Positions 36,349 to 45,768 are shown, counted from the first letter of the stretch. The stretch: DNA of 64,000 nt from Bacteroidia bacterium (GCA_030428705.1 JAUIDI010000002.1:558001-622000); one strand, 5' to 3'. Notes: generated by a model from the sequence alone, not told the origin. Translations and numbers: made by a program.

Positions 36349-37680
36349 CTAATAGTGAAAATGCTTGCTTTCTTCAATAAATGGATTCCGTTTCGGCTGT
36401 AACGGCACCGTTGAAAGTGCCCTGAATACCCAAAAAATAAAGAATCCTGCAAAGAACAATATCGCACCGATCTCGGTAGTACCAATGTACCATTGGTCTC
36501 CCACGGTCGAAGGCATGATCATATTAAATATATCAATATAGTGCCCCACCAAAATTATGATTCCCGCCATGATCACAAACCAATTGACACGTTTGAAATC
36601 ACTGTTCATCAATATCAAGAAGGGAAATACAAAGTTCATCACCACCATTCCAAAAAATGGCAGTTTATAATCTTCGATACGGGCAACGAAATAGGTAACC
36701 TCTTCCGGAATGTTCGAATACCATATCAACATGAATTGCGAAAACCAAAGGTAGGTCCAAAAAATACTGAAACCGAACATAAACTTGGCCAAATCATGTA
36801 TGTGGCTATCGTTAACATCGGGTAAATGGCCTTTTGATTTCAGGTAAATGGTGACCATGGCTATTACGGTTACCCCCGAAACGATCATACCGGCAAAAGT
36901 ATACCAACCGAACAATGTACTGAACCAGTGTGGTTCTACGCTCATAAGCCAATCCCAAGACATGATGGATTCCGAAACCAAGTAGAAAACCAAAAATGCA
37001 GCCGATATTCGAAAGTTAAGTTTGAAATTGGAGTTATCGTCGGCCTCGTCTTGCTGCAATGACAATTTTCTTGAATACTCCCGGTACAAAATCCAACCGC
37101 CTAAAAAGATAGCGGCACGAATCAAAAAGAAGACCGGATTCAGATAACCCGATTTTCCTTGCAGAAGATGGTCATGAGCGACTACATCGGCATCCATCCA
37201 AACGAATAAGTGATTCATATGCATTACCGAAAGTACCAGAATGACGAATACGATTATACCACCGGGAACCAAGTAGGCCGTAATACCTTCCATGACCCTA
37301 AAGAGCAATGGCGACCAACCAGCCTGAGCGGCACGCTGAATGGCATAAAATGCCAATACGCCCAAGGAAATCATCATGAAAAAGAACGCGGCAACGTATA
37401 ACGCGGCCCACGGTTTATTACGCAATTGCTGAAGTAGATGTTCATCATGTGAGGCATCATGTCCTTCCCCATGACTTTCCACCGCAACTCCATGTCCTTC
37501 ATCAGCATGTGTTGCCTCAGCACCATGTGAACCTCCGTGACCATCACCATGGGCGGCAACCATTTCTTTCGCCTCTTCTACCGTACTTGGCATCGTGACA
37601 AAACCATACGCCATTGCCAAGGCACCTACTACCATCAAAACAATGGCACCTATTTTTAACCTATTCGAAATTGTGTACAT
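36349..37680 (-). CDS. actF: Alternative complex III subunit ActF (quinol:cytochrome c oxidoreductase membrane subunit)
   Basis: 443 residues with about ten helices in the NrfD-like ActF pattern. Between helix 1 (residues 10-29) and helix 2 (from about 90) lies a hydrophilic stretch with many His (GDGHGGSHGAEATH and ESHGEGHDASHDEH), more than a dozen in 45 residues. The rest contains SWDWLMSVEPHWFSTLFGWY, typical of ActF. ActF is one of two large membrane subunits of alternative complex III, which oxidises menaquinol. It follows actE by 13 bp. Confidence 0.9.
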   Translation of the reverse strand: MYTISNRLKIGAIVLMVVGALAMAYGFVTMPSTVEEAKEMVAAHGDGHGGSHGAEATHADEGHGVAVESHGEGHDASHDEHLLQQLRNKPWAALYVAAFFFMMISLGVLAFYAIQRAAQAGWSPLLFRVMEGITAYLVPGGIIVFVILVLSVMHMNHLFVWMDADVVAHDHLLQGKSGYLNPVFFLIRAAIFLGGWILYREYSRKLSLQQDEADDNSNFKLNFRISAAFLVFYLVSESIMSWDWLMSVEPHWFSTLFGWYTFAGMIVSGVTVIAMVTIYLKSKGHLPDVNDSHIHDLAKFMFGFSIFWTYLWFSQFMLIWYSNIPEEVTYFVARIEDYKLPFFGMVVMNFVFPFLILMNSDFKRVNWFVIMAGIIILVGHYIDIFNMIMPSTVGDQWYIGTTEIGAILFFAGFFIFWVFRALSTVPLQPKRNPFIEESKHFHY

Positions 37681-37693
37681 ATTTCGCTATGTA

Positions 37694-38254
37694 TTATTTT
37701 GTTAAGTCTTGCTTCAACTTCATGACATACTCCGACACCTGCCACATCTCATGCGTATTCAATTGAGCGGCATAAGAACCCATTGAGTTCAAGCCATACT
37801 GAATTGTATGAAAACTGGTGCCTACCGTAATATTACGGGCGGCATCGGCATAACTCGGTACACCCAAAATCTTTTCACGTTTGACCAATGTACCTTGACC
37901 GTCACCCTTGTCGCCATGACAGATGGCACAGTAAATGGTATAAAGCTCCCCGCCAGCAGCCAAATTTTTGTCTATCTGCAAAGAATCCAACGGACTCTGG
38001 TTCAACCGTGCCAATTCTTTTCCTTCCGGAGTATTTTCAAATTCATATGGCATCCATCCACGAGGAATAGTATTGGCCGGAGGCACCATCGCCTCTTGGC
38101 TACCTGGAAGAAAACCAATTTCACCATAGGTCTCATAACCCACAGGCTCATACATATTGGGCATGTATTGGTAGTTACGGCTTTTTTCATGCATACACGA
38201 AGCCGTTATCAAAAGAAGGCCAAATACGCCGATTATTTTTCCAAAACTTTTCAT
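37694..38254 (-). CDS. actE: Alternative complex III subunit ActE, monoheme cytochrome c lipoprotein
   Basis: 186 residues. The lipobox LLITASC places the acylated Cys at residue 20, and one heme motif, CAICHGDKGDGQG, is at about residue 115. The axial Met is likely in GLNSMGSYAAQL near the C-terminus. ActE carries electrons from the pentaheme ActA side to the oxidase. It overlaps the unit actD-actE-actF with gaps of 2 and 13 bp, so these are co-translated. Confidence 0.92.
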   Translation of the reverse strand: MKSFGKIIGVFGLLLITASCMHEKSRNYQYMPNMYEPVGYETYGEIGFLPGSQEAMVPPANTIPRGWMPYEFENTPEGKELARLNQSPLDSLQIDKNLAAGGELYTIYCAICHGDKGDGQGTLVKREKILGVPSYADAARNITVGTSFHTIQYGLNSMGSYAAQLNTHEMWQVSEYVMKLKQDLTK

Positions 38255-38256
38255 AC

Positions 38257-38787
38257 TTAATGAAGGTTTTTTTCTGATACGTTTATCTCTACAGCACCGG
38301 TATCCAACAGTAGGTCTTTCAATTCTTTTTCATTGTCATGAATTTCGATTTCCATGACAAAATGGTCGTCCGTAGTACGCACATCAGGATTTTCCGCTTT
38401 TTTGAACGGCCATAACTTGCTTCTTAAATAGAAGGTAATGACCATTAAGTGCGCGGCAAAAAACACCGTCAATTCGAACATAATCGGTACGAATGCAGGC
38501 ATGTTCTCGATATAGCTGAAACTGGGTTTACCGCCGATATCCTGTGGCCAGTCTTCGATCATAATATAGTTCATCATCACGATGGCCACGGTCAAGCCCA
38601 AACAACCGTACATAAACGATGTAATGGCAATACGTGTCGGGGCAAGGCCCATAGCCTTGTCCAAGCCATGTACCGGAAACGGGCAATATACTTCTTCGAT
38701 ATGATGTTTTGCAGTTTTTACCTTCTTGACCGCATGCATCAGCACATCGTCATCATTGTAATATGCGTGAATAACTTTTGATGCCAT
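38257..38787 (-). CDS. actD: Alternative complex III subunit ActD (DUF3341)
   Basis: 176 residues. A short soluble N-terminal domain (VKTAKHHIEEVYCPFPVHGL) precedes two membrane helices (about 53-75 and 98-120) and a charged C-terminal tail. This is the DUF3341/ActD layout, a structural subunit of alternative complex III. The gene is two bases from both actC and actE. Confidence 0.93.
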   Translation of the reverse strand: MASKVIHAYYNDDDVLMHAVKKVKTAKHHIEEVYCPFPVHGLDKAMGLAPTRIAITSFMYGCLGLTVAIVMMNYIMIEDWPQDIGGKPSFSYIENMPAFVPIMFELTVFFAAHLMVITFYLRSKLWPFKKAENPDVRTTDDHFVMEIEIHDNEKELKDLLLDTGAVEINVSEKNLH

Positions 38788-38789
38788 AT

Positions 38790-40544
38790 CTACTTCTTGT
38801 TATTTAGTTTTCTTGCCTGACCTGCCCAATCGTCACGTTGCGCTCTTCCAGGGAAAGCCTCGGTAATGGAATCCAACAGATTATATTCTTTTTCGGTCAT
38901 TCGGCTTACCTGTGCGAACGTAAAAATTCCTATCTGGTTCAAGGTTTTTTCCATTTTCGGACCTATTCCCTTGACTTTCTTCAAGTCATCGGGCATTTCC
39001 TTAGAGGCGTCAAAAGTACCGATGGAATCCAGCAAACTTGAAACTTCCTTCTTTTCCGATGGAGCTACACTAGGTTTTTCCTCGACTATATTTTCAACGA
39101 CTTCATCAACAAGTTCTTTTTCTTTCACAACACCCGTTTTACTGATCTGGTATAACGGCTGACCGGCATCTCGCAACTTCTTGTATTTCTCCCCGGATGA
39201 TTTCAAAATGGATTTAACCTCTGCCTGAGCAATGACCGGGAACGTTCTGGCGTATAAAAGGAACAATACAAAGAAGAATCCCAAAGTTCCGACGAAAATT
39301 CCTATGTCAACATAAGTTGGTGAGAACATCGTCCAAGAAGAAGGAAGATAATCCCTATGCAATGAGGTCACGATAATTACGAAACGCTCGAACCACATAC
39401 CGATGTTCACAACAATCGAAATGAAGAAGGAGAACATGATACTGGTACGCAATTTTTTGAACCACATAAACTGCGGCGAGAACACATTACAGGTCATCAT
39501 CGCCCAATAAGCCCACCAATAAGGTCCGGTTGCCCTATTCAAAAAGGCGTATTGTTCGTATTCGACACCCGAATACCAGGCCATGAAAAGCTCGGTAATA
39601 TAGGCACAGCCTACGATCGAACCTGTAATCATGATGATTATGTTCATCAATTCGATATGCTGTACGGTAATATAGGCCTCTAAATGACAGACCTTACGCA
39701 TGATGATCAACAGCGTATTTACCATCGCGAACCCTGAGAAAACGGCCCCCGCAACGAAATACGGTGGAAATATGGTCGTATGCCAACCTGGAATCACCGA
39801 CGTGGCAAAGTCAAACGATACGATCGTGTGTACCGAAAGTACAAGTGGTGTGGCCAAACCTGCCAGTACCAAAGACACTTCCTCGAAACGTTGCCAATCT
39901 TTGGCACGGCCCGTCCATCCAAAGCTCAATAGGCTATAAATCTTCTTTTGAAACGGTTTCACGGCCCGATCTCGAATCATTGCAAAATCCGGCAACAGCC
40001 CGGTATACCAGAATACCAATGAAACGGATAGGTATGTAGAAATCGCAAATACGTCCCAGAGCAATGGTGAGTTAAAGTTCACCCATAAAGATCCGAACTG
40101 GTTCGGAATGGGTAGTACCCAATATCCTACCCAAACACGTCCCATGTGAATCACAGGAAACAGTCCCGCTTGAATAACCGAAAAAATGGTCATTGCCTCC
40201 GCGGAACGGTTGATGGCCATTCTCCATTTTTGTCTGAAAAGCAACAATACGGCCGAAATCAAGGTTCCGGCATGACCGATACCTACCCACCAAACAAAGT
40301 TGGTAATATCCCAGGCCCAGCCAACGGTTTTATTCAATCCCCAAACACCTATCCCGGTAGAAATGGTATAAACTATACAACCGACCCCCCAAAGAAATGC
40401 TGCCAAGGAAATGGAAAAAACAATCCACCAATGTTTGTTGGCCCTTCCTTCGATCGGAGCGGCGATATCCACTGATACATCGTGGTAATCTTTATCTCCA
40501 ATTACCAAGGGTCTTCGTATAGGTGCTTCGTAATGCGACGCCAT
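38790..40544 (-). CDS. actC: Alternative complex III subunit ActC (NrfD family) with helix-hairpin-helix tail
   Basis: 584 residues; ActC is usually about 460-490. Residues 1-470 are the NrfD-like quinol-binding membrane subunit with about ten helices (for example NFVWWVGIGHAGTLISAVLL and VIPGWHTTIFPPYFVAGAVF). After LYQISKTGV comes an acidic linker, then at about 510-584 a domain with DDLKKVKGIGPKMEKTLNQI, FAQVSRMTEKE and AFPGRAQRDDWAGQARKL. This closely resembles the helix-hairpin-helix module also seen fused to NADH dehydrogenase subunits. The tail is cytoplasmic by topology. It ends two bases before actD. Confidence 0.92.
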   Translation of the reverse strand: MASHYEAPIRRPLVIGDKDYHDVSVDIAAPIEGRANKHWWIVFSISLAAFLWGVGCIVYTISTGIGVWGLNKTVGWAWDITNFVWWVGIGHAGTLISAVLLLFRQKWRMAINRSAEAMTIFSVIQAGLFPVIHMGRVWVGYWVLPIPNQFGSLWVNFNSPLLWDVFAISTYLSVSLVFWYTGLLPDFAMIRDRAVKPFQKKIYSLLSFGWTGRAKDWQRFEEVSLVLAGLATPLVLSVHTIVSFDFATSVIPGWHTTIFPPYFVAGAVFSGFAMVNTLLIIMRKVCHLEAYITVQHIELMNIIIMITGSIVGCAYITELFMAWYSGVEYEQYAFLNRATGPYWWAYWAMMTCNVFSPQFMWFKKLRTSIMFSFFISIVVNIGMWFERFVIIVTSLHRDYLPSSWTMFSPTYVDIGIFVGTLGFFFVLFLLYARTFPVIAQAEVKSILKSSGEKYKKLRDAGQPLYQISKTGVVKEKELVDEVVENIVEEKPSVAPSEKKEVSSLLDSIGTFDASKEMPDDLKKVKGIGPKMEKTLNQIGIFTFAQVSRMTEKEYNLLDSITEAFPGRAQRDDWAGQARKLNNKK

Positions 40545-40581
40545 AATTTATTATCTAGTTACGTTCCTTCTTTTCGTGTGT

Positions 40582-43500
40582 TTATGCTTCGTTGGTATTT
40601 CTCACTTTAACGTGATAGAAGACATTAGGTTTAGTACCGACATGTTCCAACAAATGATACATTCGATTACTCTTCTTTAATTCGGCTACCTTGCTGTCCT
40701 TATCGTTCACATCCCCGAACACCATGGCACCACTACCACAAGCCGCCGAACAGGCAGTTTGGAATTCACCATCCTTGATCGATCTTCCATCGCGCTTGGC
40801 ATCCAATATCGTCTTCTGTGTTTTTTGGATACACATCGAGCATTTTTCCATTACTCCACGCGACCGAACATTGACATCAGGATTAATCACCATTTTGCCC
40901 AGATCATTGTTCATATAGTAATCGAACTCGTCGTTGTTATTGTACAGGAACCAATTGAACCTACGTACTTTATATGGACAGTTGTTCGCACAATAGCGGG
41001 TTCCGACACAACGGTTGTAAGCCATATGGTTTTGCCCCTGACGACTGTGTGATGTTGCAGCAACAGGACATACCGTTTCACACGGGGCATGGTTGCAATG
41101 CTGGCACATTACGGGTTGAAACGCCACTTGAGGATTGGTTGCGGGGCTCTCCATTTCGCCAAAACCGCCCAGCGATCCTTTTTCTCCCCAAAGACCGTCA
41201 AGTTCTTCTTTCTTGGTATCGTCTTCTTCAAAAGTATCTTGTGAAGAATAATATCTATCGATACGCAACCAGTGCATATCGCGACTCTTTCTAACTTCTT
41301 CCTTACCGACCACCGGAACATTGTTTTCCGCATGGCATGCAATAACACAAGCTCCGCAACCGGTACATGCATTCAAATCGATGGACAGGTTAAAATGATG
41401 TCCTATCGAACGGTCAAAGCTATCCCACAAATCCACAGTTGTAGCTGGAACTTCTTGATGGTTTAATGAAACTTGGGGTATCGGGTTCCATTCGGCATGA
41501 TCGCGTGTATTGAAAATTTCAAGGGTCGTTTCTTTAATAATATCGCCCCTACCCATCAGGGTATTATGCAATTGGATACAGGCAAACTCATGCTCACCGG
41601 AAGATTTTTCCAAAGTCACTGTCTGGGAAGCATTAAAATTCTGATATAACGGATAGGCATTGACACCGGTCTGCATTTCAGACTGCATTCCCACTTTTTT
41701 CCCATAGCCGAAAGAAAGACCAACGGATCCGTTCGCCTGGCCCGGTTGAACGATTACGGGAACCTTGTCAATAGAAACTCCATTGACCGTTAACTTAGCA
41801 TAACTACCGTTCAATCCACCGTTGGCAACATTGAAGTTTTCCAATCCTAATTTTTCGGCATCAGCTTTTGAAACGGTCACATAATTGTCCCATGAAACCC
41901 TGGTAATAGGATCGGGAAATTCTTGCAACCAAGGGTTACCGGCTTGCTGGCCGTCGCCCATACCCACTTTTGAATACAGGGTCAATTCCATTCCGCCACC
42001 GCTTGTCGCATTTGAAAGATTACGCACTGCCGAAGCAATGGGCACAATGGCCGTTTCGGCTACTTCTTCCGATTCAGAACCGACTTCTTTATCGTCAACC
42101 ACGACTGTCGATATCGCCGGATCTGCTGTTTCCCCTTCCGAGGCCATTGGTTCGCCTGAGGATACAAAAACACCATCTTGAAGTGCCTGGTTCCAACTAC
42201 CTCCATTGAGGATGCTCGTGTTCCAAGTTTCTGTTATATAATCATAGTAGTTTTGATCGCTACCCATCCATTTTAACAAGGCTCCTTGAAACTGTCGCGT
42301 ATCGAACAACTCCCGGATAACGGGTTGCGCCAAACTATAATATCCCTTTTTGAATTGGGCATCGCCCCAAGATTCCAAATAATGGTTAGAAGCCGCAGCA
42401 TATGTAGTAACCTCGGTCGTCTCGTTCCAATTTGTAGTGAACGAAACGGAAAGGGTCACGTTATCAAGCCCCTCTTTAAAATCGGCCGCATTTGGAAGGG
42501 AATACATCGGGTTGACACCATCCATCAATAGAACGCCAACTTTACCCGATTTCATATCGGCTATCAACTGATTGACCGCATTGACATTACCTTGTCTCGT
42601 ATATCTAGGCGCAACGGTATCGAAAGCCTTGCTGCCCAACATTTCGTTTATTGCCAACACGACCGCCTGAGCGTTTACATCATCGAGTCCGGTCACAACA
42701 ACCGCAGCTGAAGTATTCTTTCTAATATCGGCCGCTACGTTGTCTATTGCCCTTTGGGCGTAATCGGGAAGTTCGCCTCCGATACTTGTACCGTTCAATG
42801 TGGCATATAGCTTGGCCAGGGCAACTTTCTGCTGCATCGGAGTCAAAGGCACTCTTTTATCGGCATTGGCCCCTGTCAATGACATATTCGCTTCGAACTG
42901 TACGTGACGCGACATTTTTCCGTTCTTAGGGATGCGTCCTTTGGAATAACCACTGTCATATCCGCCTCCTTGCCAATCTCCCAAGAAATCAGCACCGAAG
43001 GAAACTATCGTTTCCGCCTTCTCAAAATTATAATCGGCCATTGCCCGTTGACCATATCTGTTCTCGAATGCTGTCAACGCCGCATCTTCCGAAATGGCAT
43101 CATAAACGACATGGTTTACATTTCCGTAGGCCTCTTTGAACTCGGCGATCAACCGTTCCGTAGAAGGACTTGCATAGGTCGATGTTAAGACCGCAATTTG
43201 TTTTCCCGAATTTTTAGCCGTTCCCAGTTGGGCCTTGACCGTTGCGTCCAATGTATCCCAATCTACAGGCTCACCATTGGCAACGGGCCCTTGCAATCTG
43301 GTGCTGTCATATAACGATAAGACCGAAGCCTGCACCCGTGCATTGGCATTTCCACCCACTTTGGCATCGGTATTGTTCTCTATTTTTATTGGACGACCTT
43401 CTCTGGTCTTTACCAATATACTGGCAAAATCAAAACCATCGGCTATCGTAGTTGCATAATAATTGGACACCCCGGGAACAATGGTTTCGGGCTGCACTAC

Positions 43501-43743
43501 ATAGGGAATGGACTTTACAACCGGTCCTTCACATGCCGCCATGGCAGCCGCAGCGGTACTGAACCCGACATATTTTAGAAAATCACGTCTATTGGTCTGG
43601 CTTGACTCCAAAGTTTCCTTATCACCTAAAAATTGATCAACAGGAATCTCTTCAACAAATTCATTCTGCCGTAGCGTCTCAACAATGGAATCGTTGGGAT
43701 TTAACTCCGCTTCGCTCTTCCAATATTTTTTATTCGATGCCAT
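40582..43743 (-). CDS. actB: Alternative complex III subunit ActB, iron-sulfur molybdopterin-oxidoreductase-like protein
   Basis: 1053 residues. A Tat-variant signal lies internally (NRRDFLKYVGFSTAAAAMAA, about residues 52-71). Then comes a molybdopterin-oxidoreductase-like domain to about residue 740 that lacks visible molybdenum-binding motifs, as is known for ActB. Last is a ferredoxin domain with CTGCGACVIACHAENN, CQHCNHAPCETVCPV, CANNCPYKVRRFN and CSMCIQKTQ with ACSAACG, giving four Fe-S clusters. It passes electrons from quinol to the ActA hemes. It lies between actA and actC with gaps of 32 and 37 bp. Confidence 0.95.
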   Translation of the reverse strand: MASNKKYWKSEAELNPNDSIVETLRQNEFVEEIPVDQFLGDKETLESSQTNRRDFLKYVGFSTAAAAMAACEGPVVKSIPYVVQPETIVPGVSNYYATTIADGFDFASILVKTREGRPIKIENNTDAKVGGNANARVQASVLSLYDSTRLQGPVANGEPVDWDTLDATVKAQLGTAKNSGKQIAVLTSTYASPSTERLIAEFKEAYGNVNHVVYDAISEDAALTAFENRYGQRAMADYNFEKAETIVSFGADFLGDWQGGGYDSGYSKGRIPKNGKMSRHVQFEANMSLTGANADKRVPLTPMQQKVALAKLYATLNGTSIGGELPDYAQRAIDNVAADIRKNTSAAVVVTGLDDVNAQAVVLAINEMLGSKAFDTVAPRYTRQGNVNAVNQLIADMKSGKVGVLLMDGVNPMYSLPNAADFKEGLDNVTLSVSFTTNWNETTEVTTYAAASNHYLESWGDAQFKKGYYSLAQPVIRELFDTRQFQGALLKWMGSDQNYYDYITETWNTSILNGGSWNQALQDGVFVSSGEPMASEGETADPAISTVVVDDKEVGSESEEVAETAIVPIASAVRNLSNATSGGGMELTLYSKVGMGDGQQAGNPWLQEFPDPITRVSWDNYVTVSKADAEKLGLENFNVANGGLNGSYAKLTVNGVSIDKVPVIVQPGQANGSVGLSFGYGKKVGMQSEMQTGVNAYPLYQNFNASQTVTLEKSSGEHEFACIQLHNTLMGRGDIIKETTLEIFNTRDHAEWNPIPQVSLNHQEVPATTVDLWDSFDRSIGHHFNLSIDLNACTGCGACVIACHAENNVPVVGKEEVRKSRDMHWLRIDRYYSSQDTFEEDDTKKEELDGLWGEKGSLGGFGEMESPATNPQVAFQPVMCQHCNHAPCETVCPVAATSHSRQGQNHMAYNRCVGTRYCANNCPYKVRRFNWFLYNNNDEFDYYMNNDLGKMVINPDVNVRSRGVMEKCSMCIQKTQKTILDAKRDGRSIKDGEFQTACSAACGSGAMVFGDVNDKDSKVAELKKSNRMYHLLEHVGTKPNVFYHVKVRNTNEA

Positions 43744-43775
43744 ACGTATATCTCTGTAATTAGCTGCTTAGTTCT

Positions 43776-45152
43776 TTAATAATGACACTTTCCACATTCA
43801 AGTCCACCCATCTGGGCTGCCGTTAGGTTCTCGACCCCATATTTCTTGGAAAGCTCGGCGTGTATTTTTTCGTAGTACTCGTTGCCCTCGACTTTTACGT
43901 TGGTCTCTCTATGACAATTGACACACCAACCCATGGTCAATGGCGAATATTGGTACATAATCTCCATTTCCTCTACCGGGCCATGGCAAGTCTGGCATTC
44001 AAGACCGGCCACCGATACATGCTGTGAATGGTTGAAATAGGCAAAGTCAGGCAAATTGTGAATTCGAATCCATTCTATCGGTTGTGATTCACCGGTATAT
44101 TTTTGATTTTCCTCATCCCATCCAACGGCCTTGTACAATTTTTTGATTTCGCCGGTATAGAATTCATTGGTATAGCCATTGGCCAAATCTTCCCTGCTCG
44201 GGCCTTCGGGATTACCTTTGTATTCGTAAATCGATTTGTGGCAGTTCATACAAACATTCAACGATGGAATACCTGAGGTCTTGGAAACCCTTGCCGAAGA
44301 GTGGCAGTACTTACATTCTATTTTGTTGTCCCCGGCATGTATTTTATGCGAATAGTGAATAGGTTGAATGGGTTGGTATCCTTGATCCACACCGACCTGC
44401 ATCATCCAACCATAGGCAAAGTAACCTGCAGTCAACAATAATAGTATGGAAGTAACCAAAACCAAAAATTGGTTTTTGGCGAAAGCCTTCCAAATCGGGG
44501 TTCGCTTTCCGAATTCTTTTTCGACATCGATCCCATTGGAAGCCATCACCCTTTTCAAGGTCTTGTTCACCGAAAACAACATGAACACCAAAAGTGCAAA
44601 GACCAAGGCCAAGGCCCCAAGAATCAATTCATTTGATATGCCCGATGATTTGGTGTCGGAACCTGCATCGTTCGTTGAAGCCGCTGCGGCCGCAGCGGGA
44701 GCCGCCACAGGAGCGGCCGTATAGGCCAGAATATCATCGATATCCGCGTCCGATAAGGTCGGGAAAGCGGTCATTGCCGCCTGATTGTATTCGTTATATA
44801 TTTTATTGGCATAGGCATCACCCGACTTGATAACACCCGGACTATTCTTGATCCACGCGTACAGCCATGCCTTATCCAAGCCTTCATCATCTGCCAAGCG
44901 ACTCTCGACATTGGCAAGGGCCGGCCCCGTCATTTTACGGTCCAAGGCATGACAAGCCGCACAATTTTGATTGAAAAGTGCTTTTCCTTTCACGGCATCG
45001 CCCCCACCTGCTTCCGTAGCCGTTTCGGCAACATCGGTCGCTTCGGCAGTCGTCTCTTCTTGTGCAATAAGGGATTGTGAAAAAAACAGGATTAGTAATA
45101 AACTGAAACCTAAAACTTTGGCTAGTTGATCGCGGTATTTACCCTCTTTCAT
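43776..45152 (-). CDS. actA: Alternative complex III subunit ActA, multiheme cytochrome with N-terminal monoheme domain
   Basis: 458 residues with six heme-attachment motifs. After a signal peptide (1-30), a class I cytochrome domain carries CAACH at about residue 64. An Ala-rich linker and two membrane helices (about 176-198 and 228-250) follow, then the pentaheme part with CKYCH, CMNCH, CQTCH, CVNCH and CGKCH. Classic ActA is pentaheme with one helix, so this form has an extra fused monoheme domain at the front. It is the first gene of the operon; a -7 element lies about 85 bp upstream. Confidence 0.93.
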   Translation of the reverse strand: MKEGKYRDQLAKVLGFSLLLILFFSQSLIAQEETTAEATDVAETATEAGGGDAVKGKALFNQNCAACHALDRKMTGPALANVESRLADDEGLDKAWLYAWIKNSPGVIKSGDAYANKIYNEYNQAAMTAFPTLSDADIDDILAYTAAPVAAPAAAAAASTNDAGSDTKSSGISNELILGALALVFALLVFMLFSVNKTLKRVMASNGIDVEKEFGKRTPIWKAFAKNQFLVLVTSILLLLTAGYFAYGWMMQVGVDQGYQPIQPIHYSHKIHAGDNKIECKYCHSSARVSKTSGIPSLNVCMNCHKSIYEYKGNPEGPSREDLANGYTNEFYTGEIKKLYKAVGWDEENQKYTGESQPIEWIRIHNLPDFAYFNHSQHVSVAGLECQTCHGPVEEMEIMYQYSPLTMGWCVNCHRETNVKVEGNEYYEKIHAELSKKYGVENLTAAQMGGLECGKCHY

Positions 45153-45237
45153 ATATAAAATATTTCAAAAGAAACTTTGGCACGATAATTCCTTTCTAAA
45201 GGATAAAAGTGGTGGTTATCCGTACCTAAATTGATGG

Positions 45238-45245
45238 CAAAAATA
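45238..45245 (-). promoter_or_regulatory. -7 element of the act-cta operon
   Basis: TATTTTTG on the minus strand matches TAnnTTTG exactly. At -33 there is TTTC with an 18-base spacer, a weak match. The 5' leader would be about 80 nt and holds a short GGATAA/TTATCC hairpin. Confidence 0.5.
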
Positions 45246-45278
45246 CGACATAGACTTTATTCTGAAAATGTTAACGGA

Positions 45279-45299
45279 TTTATAATTTATAATTTATAA
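45279..45299. repeat. Three tandem copies of TTTATAA in a divergent promoter region
   Basis: TTTATAA occurs three times head to tail without gaps, midway between the act operon and the SPOR gene. Each copy contains the palindrome TTATAA. It may be a regulator-binding array or simply AT-rich upstream DNA. Confidence 0.6.
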
Positions 45300-45344
45300 C
45301 TGTTCTAAATAAAGGAATATTCACCACCTTTCACAATTAAAAAT

Positions 45345-45352
45345 TACATTTG
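45345..45352 (+). promoter_or_regulatory. -7 element of the SPOR protein gene
   Basis: TACATTTG is an exact TAnnTTTG match. It overlaps an in-frame GTG at 45352, so that codon cannot be in the transcript; this supports the ATG at 45385 as the start. Confidence 0.55.
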
Positions 45353-45384
45353 TGGAATACATTAAAACTCAATCGGATATCAAC

Positions 45385-45756
45385 ATGAAATCCCTCTCTT
45401 CCATACTGGTTATCGTATTTGCCACCGCTTTGGGAACGGCCCAACACGGCAAGATAAACATAGAACAGGACCAAAAAATAGCCGAACTGCTCAATATCTA
45501 TAAATCGGCCAATTCAGATACCGAATACTATACGATACAAGTAGGTTTCGGATCGAGTGACAAAGCCGAAAAAATCAAATCGGAAGTCGAAATCGACTTC
45601 CCGGAACTTCCGGTAAAAACGGTTTTCGATTCCCCTACTTTTCGCGTGCGCGTTGGTCGTTTCAAGAAAAAATTGGATGCCGAAAGAAAGTTCATAGAAG
45701 TACGGGAAAAATATCCCGACGCGATGCTGTTAAAGCCAAAAAAATCGACCAAATAG
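45385..45756 (+). CDS. Exported SPOR-domain protein
   Basis: 123 residues from the ATG, which begins a good signal peptide (MKSLSSILVIVFATALGTA). The mature part ends in a SPOR-like domain: YTIQVGFGSSDKAEKIKSEV, then PVKTVFDSPTFRVRVGRFKK and the closing helix AERKFIEVREKYPDAMLLKP. SPOR domains bind denuded peptidoglycan at division sites. Here there is almost no other domain, so it may be a small periplasmic glycan binder. The stop codon lies within a terminator shared with infB. Confidence 0.85.
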   Translation: MKSLSSILVIVFATALGTAQHGKINIEQDQKIAELLNIYKSANSDTEYYTIQVGFGSSDKAEKIKSEVEIDFPELPVKTVFDSPTFRVRVGRFKKKLDAERKFIEVREKYPDAMLLKPKKSTK

Positions 45757-45768
45757 GTCGATTTTTTT
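45738..45768. terminator. Bidirectional terminator between the SPOR gene and infB
   Basis: AAAAAAATCGACC pairs with GGTCGATTTTTTT around the loop AAATA. The left arm overlaps the end of the SPOR gene, and the structure also lies 28 bp beyond the infB stop. Confidence 0.9.

Noticed and set aside
45352-45384. GTG at 45352 as start of the SPOR protein
   Set aside because: It overlaps an exact -7 promoter element, and the signal peptide begins at the ATG at 45385.
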